Positions 39,401 through 54,500 of a DNA stretch of 64,000 nucleotides are shown here, in pieces. Below the pieces are notes generated by a model. It was not told the origin of the DNA and searched no databases. It saw only the letters and a list, made by a program, of their open reading frames with translations. Both the position numbers and the translations under genes were made by a program. Source of the DNA: Hofstenia miamia (lineage: Eukaryota > Xenacoelomorpha > Acoela > Hofsteniidae); assembly GCA_900660155.1 (NCBI GenBank), contig CABFPE010000687.1, forward strand, positions 105,602 through 169,601, read 5' to 3'. Positions within the stretch are counted from its first letter, which is position 1. The number at the start of each line of letters is the position of its first letter.

Positions 39401-42400
39401 ATGTATTAAAAATGTGGAAAATGTAATATACATAAAAGCTTCACTTGCCAATAAGGCAATGCGCCATGCAAATGATGATGAAATCTATGTGATTATGTAT
39501 ACTAAGTAGTAACCAAAACAGCGTGGTTCCGTTAATTGCTAAATAGTTCCTGAACAAAAAATAACTCAAAAACATTTACTACTTTAACAAAATTTTTGAT
39601 GTTACTAAGAAAGTGACATATAGGGAAGAAATCACTTAAAATGATAACATTGATTGTTGCATGCAAAGCCTGGTAATCATACTGAAATGAAGAACTGAAG
39701 AAAGCTCACCTATTCTTCATGAAGTGATACGCAAATTCCTCAGCCGTGTCCCATGACTCCAATTGTGAATTGAAATTAGTGTTATCTGATACTGCGACGG
39801 TGAGAGCCATAGGCTGCATCCTTTCATTTGCTTGCCATTCCAGTTGAGCAGGCACATTGGAACGTGACAAATGGGTGCAGATTGTGGGACAGGAGAGCAG
39901 AATGCGTTGGCATAACTCATCATAACCCTCTATTGCATAATCCGAGACAAATCTAAACACAAATAAAGTCGAACATTGCAATGAATCACCAAAGCACTGC
40001 ATCCACAAAAAAGACATAATTATTTGATTAACTGTATATTGTCAGATTACCAGAAAGACTCGCCTAATGAATCCAATTCTATAATGTGATACAATTTCCG
40101 TATCAGCACCTTCTGCGATCAGATGTGCTGATCTGGTGCACGTGCACTATTGTTCTGCAAAGCCATCACTGTCACAGTCCCAGTCTCATTTCCAGTGCCC
40201 CCTCCCCATGAAATTATCAGGTCTCATAATTCAAATTTAAAAATTTTTCGTCACATATTATTAATCTAGATAATATCTCGATTAGTTCAACTTCTTAACA
40301 ATAGAATGAAGACAACAAGAAACTGTTTTACTTCAAACGTTTATTGCCTTTTCACTACATATTACAGAAATATTTAAAGTAGCATCATGGCTAAATTACT
40401 GAACTAATAATTTAAAAATTGCGAAGTTGACATTTTATTGATTTCACTACAATGCCAAGCAATTATCGAACAAAACTACTGCTATGAAAAAACCAAGCTT
40501 TCTAAATTTTCTACAAAACAAAGTTTTTTGTTTGTTAGTTTCTTGTTTTAATTAAGTCATAGTTTGATATTTATTATAAATTGAATGACCTATGTTTAAA
40601 TTTGAATGGGTTAATTTAAAATTTGAATAGCTTATACATGTATTTTAAATTGATTGCGTTATGTTTTAATTTGAATGCGTTATGCTTTAATTTGAATGCG
40701 TTAGTTTTTAAATTGAACAATAAAACGTGTAGACTGAAATTTCTCAGTAAAATGACGGGGTGCAGTTTTAGGGGAGTGGCAGCATTAATATTTATTTTTT
40801 CAAAAAACTAAAGTTTTTGTGGAGAAACTCACAACTCACTGCATATTTTGCTTGCAAGATATGATTTAGCATAACTTTCAAATAAAAAATAGTTTCAAAA
40901 TAATTTTTTAGGACACCCTGAAAATGACCAAATAAAGTATAACTTCCCCAATTAAGAATGTTTCATTTTCCAATATATAAATAGTTGTTTCAGAAAAAAT
41001 TTTCAAGGTGTTAAAACATTTTTAAACGAATGGCTTAAACATGCCAACTTTGGAAGAGTGTTCAATTGAGCACAACAAACAGGATTATCATGCTTGAAAT
41101 TGATTCTTCTGATTTTCCTAATGTGTTCTAGTAGCATCTACTGACGTGATATTCCACATACACATTTCTTTCAAACCTTAAGTAAAATTTCGAACTTTCT
41201 TGAGCTAATATTTGTGGGATTAAAAGTTAATCACAAAATCACATTAAAATTTGCATGAATAAATCAGTGAAAGTATACTTGATTGAAAACAAATATACTT
41301 TTATGCTTACAAGCTGATCAGAAGAAGTCGAAATCACTATGGATTTTGTGGATTATTTACTTTTGAATGAGATAAACAACATACTTTAGCAAGTGCTTGA
41401 CTAAATGACTAGAAGGTGGGAAAGAAGCCAAACAACAAGTCATTAGCTGCCACAGATGCTTCAAAACAGTTGAATTTGAGTTCCCATAGACCTGACTAGC
41501 GAGTTGTATAAATATTTCATCTCTAAGATGACGATGTTCTATACCCTAAAAGCAAACATTACGTTATTAATAACTAAAGTTTAAGAGTATTTAGAGCAAT
41601 AACTTCGAAAAGTTGTTCAAAAAAAAATTTAAAAATCAATATTATAGATAGTAAAAAAATTGTGACCTAAGTTAAAAATTCAATAATGACGAACCAACGC
41701 ATTAAAGTATTAGCAAATTTGGGCTGAATATGTAGTATAATAGGCATTCTGTGGTTATTATTCTTTACCTTATTTTGATTTTAAATTCGTGAGAACTAAA
41801 TAATTTATGGAAAATCACTATCTTGCTACATGTAATGGAATAGTTCATATTATAATGGAGATTTATTAAGATCTTCTTCAGAGATAAAACAAAATTTGTT
41901 AAAAATAAAGAAGCATAAAAATGAAGCACAAAATGCTTATTTACAAAAATAAGAACACAAAAATAAAATTAATCGGGTGTCCACTTTAAGCGACAACCCA
42001 AATAAAAAAAATTTTTCAAAACATTTAGGAGATTTATAAGGAAAAATGAATAGCAACTGTTATGTATAAAAGTGTGGGAAACCTTCTTGATAATGTAATT
42101 CGTAGCCGCCTTCTTAAAATCAACAGGCATATTTTTGGTGTAGAGGATTCTGATAATCTAAACATTTTTATGTGAGAACAAGAGTAAACAAAAGATGCTA
42201 CTCACGAGTTTGTTGACAGCAATAGCAGTTTCATTTTCACTGATACGAAGATTGTGATATGAATGTTCAATGGGGATCAAACTCATTCCCCATTTGTTAC
42301 TCTAAAAATGCACTCATTGCAAATAGGCATAATTTGAAATTAAAAAATACTTTAAAAAACATAATAAAAATGATTGAACTTTAACTTCTACAACATATTT

Positions 42401-45400
42401 CGATAAAATGTTAATGATAATTTAACACATTCAGAAAATAATCATTAGATGTTCTCCTGACATGACAAATATACAAACTTAGAAAAATAATAAATGCATG
42501 ATTTATATTCTTAGAGATTTGTTTTGCTAACAATATTAGGAAAAATAAAAAATGAGGAGCAAATCTTCTTCCAAATTAGAGATATGACATGATTTCTAAA
42601 GGAGGGTGCTGAGGAAGCACCTCCCGTCGAGATAGGATTAAGAAGCAACTATAAGAAATAAGTAAGTAGTAAATCTGCTTACAGATCTTCATCTATGAAC
42701 TTTTGTTAATATGGAGCTTTGGTTATAAATGGGATTGAATAAAACAGACAACTTTACTATCCCAAAAATTCGAACATTTAACGTAACTTCATTAATTTTT
42801 CAACTGTTAATTTTCTGAATAGTAAAATTTTCTTACAAATTTTCAAAAACTTGCAAAAATAAGAGTTGAAGATATATTGTAAATAAAAATCAAGTTTTTG
42901 TAAGCCTTTCAGCCAGAAAGATTTGACCTTTGTAATAGAATTTTTCAACAGCGAGAAAAACCTTCTTACATCCAATGTTTACTTGCAGTTTAAAAGTCTG
43001 TCATATGTTGTGGACCAAAGTCCAATTGAACTATTTTTATCAAGCACACTGAATGAAATTGACTGCTATTAAAAAAGCAGTTAAAATATCCTAATAATCT
43101 ATCACTTTTACCATGTGATATTATATTGGAGATTTACCATTTGACATTTTGACTATGTATACATGGATATTTAAAACCACAGACTAAAAACCTTTAACTT
43201 CTGACCGTAGATTCTTTTTATGTTTTATATATATTAAATATATTTTAAATATATCTTTGATTTTAACCGTATTAACACAAGCATAGTTTCAACTCTATTA
43301 ATTAAACATAAGAACTTTAACCATATTAACTTGACAAAATTATAATTTACCCTAATTATAACAAATGATTTAGTCGGGTTGGGTAAATGTTTAAAACTCA
43401 GAAAATGAATTGAACCGAATACCCTCTTGTCGACCCACTTCAGCATTAATAAATAATAATAATCAATTAAAGTAAAAATGCTAACTTGGTTAAGTCGTTC
43501 TTTCACATACAATTCCAATGGGTAATCATCGATATCTGATGGCAACTTTAGAGTAAGTTTTCTTTTCAATACGTCTTCTGAATTTACAGATACAATTTCA
43601 GAAACAGCCCTTTTTTGCTCAGTTTCTAAGAAAATAAGATTAAAAAACTAAATTAAGATTGTCTTAGCATTAAACAAAATCAAATGAAAGAACGAAAATT
43701 CAATTTAATAGAAAGATATAGAAGGGTAATAGCTTACTGTGTTTTCCATTAAGTGTCTTGACGACTTGAGATGGAATATCCAAAAGCGCGTTGAACTGCT
43801 GGTTCGTTAACGGAACGTCGGTCTGTGTCATCGCCTAATCACATGTTACATATACGTATAAGCGGAATTTTTGAATTGAATTCAAATTGTGATTTAAAGA
43901 GCGTAAAACTACTCGACTCGATTTGTTGGCATTATAAATGGCAGCACTTTAGTGCGTGCCTATTATTAACAGACCAGTGACAAGAGCGAACGCTCTATGC
44001 TTCCTTCGACATACTTTCAGTTGCCCACAAGTAAGTACAGTTATTTATAAAGAATGTTACCAAAAGCATTCGTTAGTGAGCAGACTAAATGAAAGAAATC
44101 ATTTAATAACAAAACTAATATCTACATTTCAAGTTACTACGTCACGAGTTCATGAAAAATGAATTAGACAATTAGTGGCAATAACATAATACTCTTGTCA
44201 AAGGTACATATATTTGATTTTTGGACTGTCCGACATGACAGTAATTTAATTCCAATCAATGACTCGGTGGATTTATAAGTACAATCATGTAGACTCACTA
44301 TATCATTTGGTGTATCTCATAATTCAGTGTAATTTCTAGTGAAACCAAATTTTCTATTAGTTTACTAAAAAATTGAAAAATTCTAATGAAATATTAAAAA
44401 TGATAAAGACAAAGCTGATTAAAATAAAAAATGCCAATTGGACTTCAAAAGCTAAGACCTCCAAATACAAGTAGTAATTTTTTCAAGAAAGTCCAAATAT
44501 ACGGAGTGCACAAAATTAACCATCTCCTAAAAAGCTATAAAAGCAAAATTTGCTTACAACACCCATTTAAACTAAATTAATCTATAAACTATTTTTGTAA
44601 ATATAGGATGTTTGTACCAAATGTAAATTACAATAAAGCTATTGGACAAAAAAATAATCCAACAAATTTTGTTACATAAATTTGAGAACTCAGAACTATC
44701 ATGCCAGGGACATTATCTGCACATAAACAGGTTCTCAATACAATGATTTTGGCATTAACCGCACGAAGTAGAATGTGTTTAAATATTAACAGGCACATGT
44801 CGGAGTCACATCGAAAATAACTTTTTCCTAAAGCATTCGAGTTATTTACCTGATAATTGTTTACTTTAGTGTGTTATGCAACATTACATTAAACTTAAAA
44901 ATTAATTCAGAATAATCTGTATGATTACAAATGTTAGTGAATTGCTATATTTATTAAAATTCCAACTGTGCCTGTGCAATATAGTTTGCAAACTCCAGGC
45001 TGAATTGATAGTTACATTTTTAAGAAATTATAAAGCTATACAAAATGTTACCATTTTCAATAAAATTAAAATAATTTCAAAAAACAGTACTCCGTAAAAT
45101 CATTGCGTGTGTGATAAAATTTCTAACTAGAGTAGTTAGCGACATGTATAAATTTCACAAAGTGTACATAGCGACATATATAAATATAGTGGTTAAGGAA
45201 ATTGGAGAATTGACAACTATTAGATAAAATGTATTGCAACTATAAAAAAATTAGAGAAGATCAATTGCATTGAATAAAACGTTACTTACAACATAAGGTT
45301 TTTGGTGGAAAATTTGTGTAGAAAATATTTTGTTTTGCATTCTAATTTTGCGTGCTCGCCAAGAATCTTGAATGACACTAGCTGCTTGATTCTCAAGTTT

Positions 45401-48400
45401 TTCTTTGAGTCTAAAAAAACGAAATTAAGTTCTATTCAAAAACGCACAGTAAATACGTTAAAATGAATATTCCAAAAGCGCGCAGACAGAATTTAAAGTC
45501 GTTGGGTAGGTGGTTCAATGGATAAACTAAGTTATGCAAGCCCTTTTAATAATAATAATAATAACAACAATATTAATAATAATTTTTATTATTATTTTAG
45601 AATAAATTAAAAGTCATTAAGTTGGTAAAATAAACCAAAAGCAGTTTGAAATTACGAAGAATCCTTACAATACTAAAATTTTGATCTTAGAAAAACTATA
45701 ACCTTGCACGTCGCCCGCGCCACGTTCTTTGAATAACGACCACGCTTTCGTGTTTTCTTTTTTCCAAAATATGCACGCGAGTACGAATCCACCACTTTTG
45801 CAATGTTCGGATAGCTCTTTCCAATATGATAAGTCTCTCGTTTTCCAAAAATACTTCCAAAACTTCTTTCATAAACACCTAAACTCAGTCTTATTAGTTG
45901 CCGAAAGAAAGTTAAAAACTAGGGCCAACATCATATGAATATATATTTATATGCGGAAATTTTTATAAAATTGAAAGCAACTAAAACATTTTTGCATTAC
46001 AAATTCAATGCTCTTATTTAAAGGAACAATTAACGCAAACTAATTGTTTTGCTGTAGACAGATAGTTCAAGCTGCATTTAGTCAAAGGCAGACCAACAGG
46101 GGTTTGGAACTGGAAGGATTTTGAAACATAAATGAAAGAGAAAAAATTTCGCTATTTTTTGGAGGTTTCGGGTTTTGGACATCTCTATCAGTTTGCTAGT
46201 TACCAGCGGTTAAATATTTAAAAAAAATTATCTCAGCTTTTAAAAAACGGCGGAATAGAACAGAGGATTTTCGAAAATCATAAGTGGCATGTAATGTATA
46301 ATTACATAATTGAGGATGTGGAAAAAATTAATGTTAAACATTTCTGCCGATTTTTATTACCTTGCTTAGACCTAATCGATAATCGTGTTCACGGTTTGGA
46401 GCTTTGCGCGTGAGAATGAGTTGGCACATTTCACGAACCTGTGTCCGAAAGGCTTTGAAACTGGATTCAGCTAGACACCGAAAACGATTCACAAAAGCAG
46501 CGAAATACATCCGCACACCAAAACCACGCTTCCGAATTGTGACGGTTTCCAAAATGCCAAGGTATTTTAGCTGACAGAATACCAAATCACCATCGAATGT
46601 ACTTGGAAGCTAAAGCAAACAAAAATAAAATAAAAAGAATTTTAATCTAAAGACCGTACACGTGGTTGAAATTAAACGCGAAGAAAATATTGATATTGTT
46701 ATAAATCATTTGAGAACTAGAATCCAGAGGTCTTGAAAAATCGCACTTAAATTTAGTATGACACTTTCTTTTGGGATATGCAAGTTAATTTGACCTATAT
46801 TTTGGGGTCGAATTTTGCCATGAAAATTTCACTGAATACAGGCATATGACTGCTCTAAAAGATGGCATCAAAAACGCAAAATACATATTTGTCCGTTACG
46901 CGTCTTTGCAATTTAGCTCCTCATTTTTAATTGAATATTTTATAAGTCTCAGTAAGTTAACTACCAATACGACTAAAAGGAAGTATCTTGCATTTGTGAA
47001 ATCGATTAACTATGCTAATTTATTGCAAACAATTACCTTAAATGCATTCGGTTTGACGCACCGTATAAAGAACGGCGTACTTTTCGACATGGCATCAACC
47101 AATGCAAGCAGTGAATTTTGGAAAGCTCTAGTAACGGTGCCAATCTTATTTCGACGAGAAATAGTTCCATGTTTACCAACTGCTCGACTAGTATCATAAG
47201 TGTGCATGGATTTATACATCACACTAATTAACTAAAATAAAGTAAATTCAAAGAAATCTCATTGGAGAAGAAATATTTAATTTGTCATTATTTCTATATT
47301 ATATTAGAGTTATCATTAACCGTTCGAGGGATAAAAATACCCTAATCGTACGATTAAAGACATGTGAATAACAAAAGATTTAATTTTCCATGAAAATCTC
47401 ATTGACAATCTAAAACGTATTGGCAAGGAGGCAATGTCCTGAATTCCCAAATTTTAATCTACAATGCAGACATCAGTTGGTAAAAGTTATCAACAAAATT
47501 CCAGTACTAAGCTAGCAACACATTGTGTCTTTCAATGATATCTGCTCGGCCGAATACTCTTTATTACTTGAGTGGGTCGCTGCCATTTCCAAGTACACAC
47601 GCGACGTACATGCTATAAATAGTTTATTGCGAGATTAATAACAAAACCTTTTCTAATTGTGATGGTATACTAGAAGGAGTACTTTTTATCACTAATCAAT
47701 ATATTTTTCCAAAAATACATGTCACGGATCATATACATACAACTATAACTGGAAGAAAACACCTTGCTTCTGGAAATAACAAATCGTCGAAGGTGATACA
47801 CAGACGTATCAATGAAATCAAAAGCATTGGTGTCACATAAGGTTGATGAAAGTATATGAAAAATTTATTGCTAAATGATATGTCGAATGTCAAATTGGTG
47901 TAGGCAATATCTGAGGTTACGAAGCCGTCATCCATGCTTTGAATGGACTGGTAGAGGCTGTCGGATCAAAGACAAAATTAGATTCTCTCCAGGAGGATAC
48001 TAAAAATTCAACAATATTTTTTTAATTTAGCTTCATTTCTCTCAGTTATATACATGGATCTATTTTTGCTACTTCTTTACGGTTAAAAGTTGAATCCAAT
48101 TCCTTGTTATTAGCTTTGCGAGTTATACATGTCACCCTCTTAGCTTCTCTTTTGCTTGTCTTGGCTATTCACCCTATCCCTTCCGCTTTCAAGGAAAATG
48201 CTTGGAATTATAATACAACGGCTGGTATTTAGATGACAATTCATTGGTGGCGGATATCCCATCCTTGTGTACAATGATTGAGGTTGTTGTATTAACTATG
48301 AAGAAAGTTGGCTTAGAAGTTAGCTTACCCAAATACGAAGAATGGTTGCCTAATACTGATTATGACTTCAGTGAATTGCCCAGTAGCATTAAAATAAAAA

Positions 48401-51022
48401 AATGGTCCTATCATCCCTGGGGTTCATGTATGCAAGTGTCCAGAAATTATACAAAAGCAAACATAAATTATGAATGAGATAAAATTACATGAAGACCCAC
48501 AGTAGGGGGGGATGAAAGTATAAATTAATAAACTTTGTCTATCATGGATTTACAATATCCAGTAAAAATTTTGTTCACATTATAATAAGAAAATTATATA
48601 GATATCTATAAGATTGAAATTGCTTTGTGGAATACACCTCGACTTTTAAAGAAACGGTAAACCCGAATGTCGGATATGTCTCCCTTTCGTATCATTGTTC
48701 TCTTTCAATTACATTCGTTATCTGTGCATTTCCACTGCACAGTATCTGCGAAAGCTGCTTGCGACATTGCTAGAAAGAGAACTACATGTAATGAACTTAG
48801 TATTGAAGCTGAGAAATTATGAATTACCAACCAGTGTCCTCCCAATGCAGTACCATGTACTTAAATTGTACCAACACCACTAAAAAGCCAATCAAGGAAA
48901 GGGAAACTACATGATGAATAATTAAACTTGATGAAATCCAGTAAGAAACCAAACTTTGAGTTGTAGAAAGGACTGTTTAATTGATTAGGCGAATTATCAT
49001 TGGAGGAGTAGATAAGAAAGTTACCGAGAAACATTCCAGATCTGCGAAACGGAAAATGCAAAAGGTCAAAGAAAAGAAGACTCGTTCTGCAATTGCTTCG
49101 CCAAATCGTCTTGACTTCGACGTCGAATAACTCACAGAAGGCAATGAAAGTAGTGGCAATTAAAACAAGGATAGAATGACATTGACATTTACTACATGTG
49201 ATCGCTATGGTGTGCTATCATTGATACCCTCGTTTCATCAACTCAAATGTCATGTCGACAGTTGCAGATCGATCTAAAATTCGAAAGCAGAGACAAAGAT
49301 ATCGGTAAGAACTGGTAAATTTATCCAGAGCAGAAAAAATTTCTTTCCTGGGTATATATTTCAACTATAGACGAGATTTCATTCGTTTGTGCACTTTCAG
49401 TGAGGATAGTATTAGACGTTGTCCTACTTTTGTTAAAAAAATACAAAATAGAATAAAATACAATATTAATTCTTTAAAAAATGTGCATTTTATGAATTGC
49501 CCAGCTAAGCATAATTGAATGATAACCGAAATAAGTCAACAAACGGACCTTATTTTCACTTGAGCTGAACATGCTGGAAACTTCTGCACGTAAAAGATCG
49601 CGATTCTTTTCGAGAAACCCAGTAGCAATGTACTTGACGTTGCTGGCGTAGTGTTTGATACGGAAGGCATGCGGATGCAATTTTTCAACCGCAAAGCACT
49701 GTGATTTTGAATGAGTTTGAAGACATTTTTCAATAAACGTATCATCCGTCGACTAAATACGCAAGTACTTAGAGGGTTATTTACAATTTTGTGTGATAAG
49801 GACAAGGAAAACATTTAAAATTAACGAAATATAACAATTATTGAAAAAAGTATTAATTTCAATACAAACTCCACCACAAGTATTAAACAGAGTAAGGCCG
49901 GTAAACGGTTGAATCAATGCAAGTAAAATCTAGGAAAGAAAACTCCGAACAGGCAAGCCCGTGGCTAGGGGAAGGCCAAGGGGGGCCATGGCCCTCTCCG
50001 TTGGGTTCCTCTTGGCATCCTGGATACAAAACTCCATAGTATTAAGTCTAATATTCTGTAACTAAGTTAGAGTGAATATGTTTTAGTTGAAATATATAAA
50101 ATACTAATGCCATTCTATTTTAAAATTCAATGAAAAAGTGTGAAACTATTTCATATGAGTAAAACTATGATTAATTTATTGAACTTTGCGGGGCCATGGC
50201 CCCCTAAATTTCAAATGCAAGCCACGGACCTGCTAACAGGACTGTTTTTGTAATATTTAAATCATATAAATTCAAAACATGTCAACAATTGATAACGCAT
50301 TTACGAAGTGGTTAGTTACAATGGCAAAGACGAAAGAAAACCGTTATTTCAGTCGCTGGTCAAAATGATAATAAATATGAAACAGGTTTGAATGTAAAGT
50401 AAGAATACGATTTACTCTCCAATGAAGAGCTCATGTAGCAAAAACATTGAAAAAGGGACAAGTACGTGCGTAAATAGTTTAAACTGAAAGAAACTTAACG
50501 TAAATTCAAATATGTGCGACAACAATGAATAATTAACAAACATGCTAACATAACTCACCCAAAACAACTATTGCTAAAATATGATAAAATTTATCAGTTT
50601 ATGAGAACGTAAATCAAAACAAGAATTTAAAGAAGAGTTAGACGTGTTTTGTAAAAAATGAAATATGCATCAAAATTTGTCAATAAAAAATTTCGAAAAA
50701 CTCTTCCTTAGATGTTTTTATTCGCGAAAATGCATAAATGCAGATGAAAATACCTGTGGAAAATTACATTGGTCGTCCATAATAGCCAAAAGTCCGATTT
50801 GTTTTTTATTAAACAGATCGATGCAGTCTTGGTTATCACTGTACTCGATTTTTTCCCACTCAATGCGCTCACGTTGATACTCAATCTAAACGAAAATAAA
50901 ATGTCATAGATGTTTCAAAAAACTATCCAAAAATACTACATAGAAAGCTTAATATGCAAATGTCATACGGATGCAATAGATCATTTAATAAATGAATATA
51001 AACATACGTTTCACTAACAGTC

Positions 51023-51084
<62 letters not shown>

Positions 51085-51465
51085 TACCTGTTCAAGTTTA
51101 AAAACATGTTTAATAAAAAACTGTTGAAGAAACTCATTGGCGTAATTGATGCAAAACTGTTCAAACGAATTGACTGGAATGCACTCAAATCCAAAGATGT
51201 CCAATAAAGCAATGAAAGTTGATAATTCCGATACTTGTTGACCAGATACGACATCGTTTATGCGGCAGATTAACCAGGAAAACAAAGCGGAATAAACACT
51301 TTTACTAATTCCGTCACGAGAATTGATGAACTCCGCTTCATCGAGTGAAACACGAATGCATTCACGACGTGTTTCCTAAATGGCAATAATAAGTTGCAAA
51401 TTATACAATTTATATATATNNNNNNNNNNNNNNNNNNNNNNNNNNNNNNNNNNNNNNNNNNNNNN

Positions 51466-51500
<35 letters not shown>

Positions 51501-54500
51501 AGATCTTGAAACACATCCCAACAATCATAAAACATTGAAGACAATAAATAGTTGGAAAAGTTTTTAAAACGCGGGTGAATCAAAAACTTCGCGGAATTTT
51601 CAATAAATTTATTGATTTTACAAAAATAACATATACAGTTACAATTGTTTTTCCACATACCTGCCAATCAGATTAATACACTTTAATGTTTCGAAGAAAA
51701 TTTTGGAACAATTCTGAAGGACGGTTTCAGAATCAAGTAATGGCACAGGATACCTTTAAGAATTTCCTTAAGTTTTGGGAAACGAAAGAAATCCGATGGA
51801 GTCAAGTCAGGATTATATGGTGGATGAGGGAGTACTTCTAATCGAAATTCTCAAAGGACATCTTGTGCAACCCTTGAAGAAAGCGCTAGTACATTATGAT
51901 GAAAAAAGACACATGATGCTTGCTCTTGCGTTTATAATCAAAAGCGTTTCATCTGTGGTCATCATTTTTTCAAAAAATTGCTGTCCCAAATTATCTGAAG
52001 AAATGAATTGCCGATCCATAACAGATTTCTAGTGACGAAGCTATCTTAGTGACAGCAATTCGTCGTCTTTGTCAACAAAATTTTGATCAGCTTTGAGGTT
52101 TTCAGAACGAGAGTAGTTTCAGAGTGGTCTCTTCCTTCTTTGAATCTCGGAATCTACTTGTCGACTGCAGTCTCTTTTGGAGCACCACTAACAAACGTTT
52201 TCCGAAGCCCCAATGAATTGCGCTTATTTCCATTCCATTTTTAACAAAAATTTGACGTTCAACCTCATTTAAAAATATGTGCCTTCCTTAACTAGAAAAG
52301 AACTCTCGCATACAAATGATTACATGTGACCAAGTGCTCAGTGAGATGCTCTAACAGGTTCTTAGTTGTTCAAACATTATAGCATTATTACTATTAAAAA
52401 ATTCCACGAACGCTCAATGGTATATTACATGCAAGCACGTCAGTTCTACTCTCCGATTGTGTTCAAAATAAAATAACTGTGTACGTACCAAAGTAATGAG
52501 TTCGCAAAATGGATGATTCACATGCACAATATTGACTAATGTCAACCATCAAAATAAAAGTAATGTATCTATCTAAAGCTTGCATGTCAATAAATCTTAT
52601 TACTGTGTGTATCCTGAAGCGAATCCTCTTCATAGCAACAGTAGGCCAAAAATTAATCTAGCTTCTAAAATGTCCGATTCAAAGACTAAAACAAAAAGAA
52701 TCTTCTAGATAAATATCTTCCAAGATAGGGCCTCCTTTCATTACTCACCTTCTTCACGAAAGACAATGTCCACAACACAATGAAGTCATTACTAAGAGAA
52801 TTAGAATATTTTTGCCAGCGGACTACTCCTATTCTCAACATGTGGATAAGTGATTTTTAGGGCAAGCTAATCTATATCTACAAAAAACATTTTGGATCGA
52901 TTACATTCTCCCAAAATATGATTTCGATTAAGAAATACGTGATTCAACCAATATTTGAAAATGATGAATATTTTTAGAAGTATACATGAAATAAAATATT
53001 GTTCACATGTTTAGTTTTGGACATAGATCAACGGTCTTACTTTACAAGGTATAATTCTTTCTAGAACTCATAAACTATAAATATCAGCGAAATAAATCAA
53101 CCTATTAAATTAGCACGATTAGAAGACTGATATATAAACAGAAAATTATGAAAAAAATTATTGAAAAAATTTGGAAAATATTCGCAGCATCAAAATAATA
53201 TACTAAAACGATATGAAAGCAGAACAATGCAATCTGATCACATATAGTAAATAAGGCATGACAAGATATTATTAAAATTAGAGATTTGGAAAACACTTAT
53301 GTATAAAACATGAGGTGGCAAATTGCAACTAAGTGAGAAAGCAGTTGCAGCTTCATCTCTGATGAAGTCTATATCATAAATAGAGTTCTGAAATGGATAG
53401 AAAGCGTTAGTATTTGTGAATTCCGCATTGATTGCGTATTTTAGACACTTACTGTTTTCAACAAGTGCGAATATTTCCATTCTAAAAGCACTCATAATAA
53501 ATATGGAAAATAAATAGGAGCAGATGTTAATTTACAATAAACGACTCACGATTAACTTGTAGGTGATTGTCTGTTCCAGAGTTTTCGAGTGCACCTGCCA
53601 CAAATCAGCGACAACTGCGAGACAGTTGTGATTCAATATCTTTACGCCGTCTTCAGACTGAAAAGATTGTTGTAAATTACGACACTCCCAAAACATTTTA
53701 TTTAGAACTATAGCAAACGCAATGAATGCATGAATTTCCAAAGGAAACCGCTATATTTTCAAACTACGAACAACAAATTTCAAATTTATTTATGACATGT
53801 GCTGTAACGAGAAATCACATAGGATTATTAAAACGGAAATTTTGAATATTTTGCCATCGCTTACAGATTTCGAAGCAACACGAAGGTTTCCAAAATGCAA
53901 AATGCCAGTTAATACACTGAATATACTCTTCTGCTCGGATTGATTGAAACCCATCAGCTTGAATGCACTGCGAAGCTCACTGAATTTCACGCCATCTTCG
54001 TATGATAAGAAATTTGACAAATGACCCTAAACATAATCTCAATTATTCTTTAAAACCTAAACTCATTTAAAGGCATGAAATTACATCAAATATAAATATA
54101 ATCTTACACTTGAGGATTTGAATGTGGTGATTTTGTTCAAATAATTGAATTAATTTTTCTTTATTTTGTTAAACAAAATGGACATCAACAACGTTTCTAT
54201 ACTATATACTTTATATCAATGTCAAATGAAACCGCACAGAATACTGAGAATTAACTGCATAAGATGAAATGTTTAACCAGAATCCTTGAAATACTGACTG
54301 AAAGCCGAAACATTGAAGAATTTTAAAACAGAGAAAATAGTTATTTTGCTACAATCTGAAGGCTGCAATCAGTAATATAGACTAACCAAATACTTTAGAA
54401 GCAAAACAGTAGAACAAACACAACACAAAGCAATGTATATTGAAAATGTGTAGTATTTTTAACTTTAACAATGACTGCAACATCAAACAAAAGAAATACC

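Noticed and set aside
45497-45597. Possible tRNA-derived SINE (TAGGTGGTTCAATGGATAA followed by an ATT repeat)
   Set aside because: Only an A-box-like word is visible; no B box or family copies seen in the window.
50992-51207. Plus-strand frame through the AT/AC microsatellite
   Set aside because: It is the antisense shadow of the switch II myosin exon plus microsatellite.
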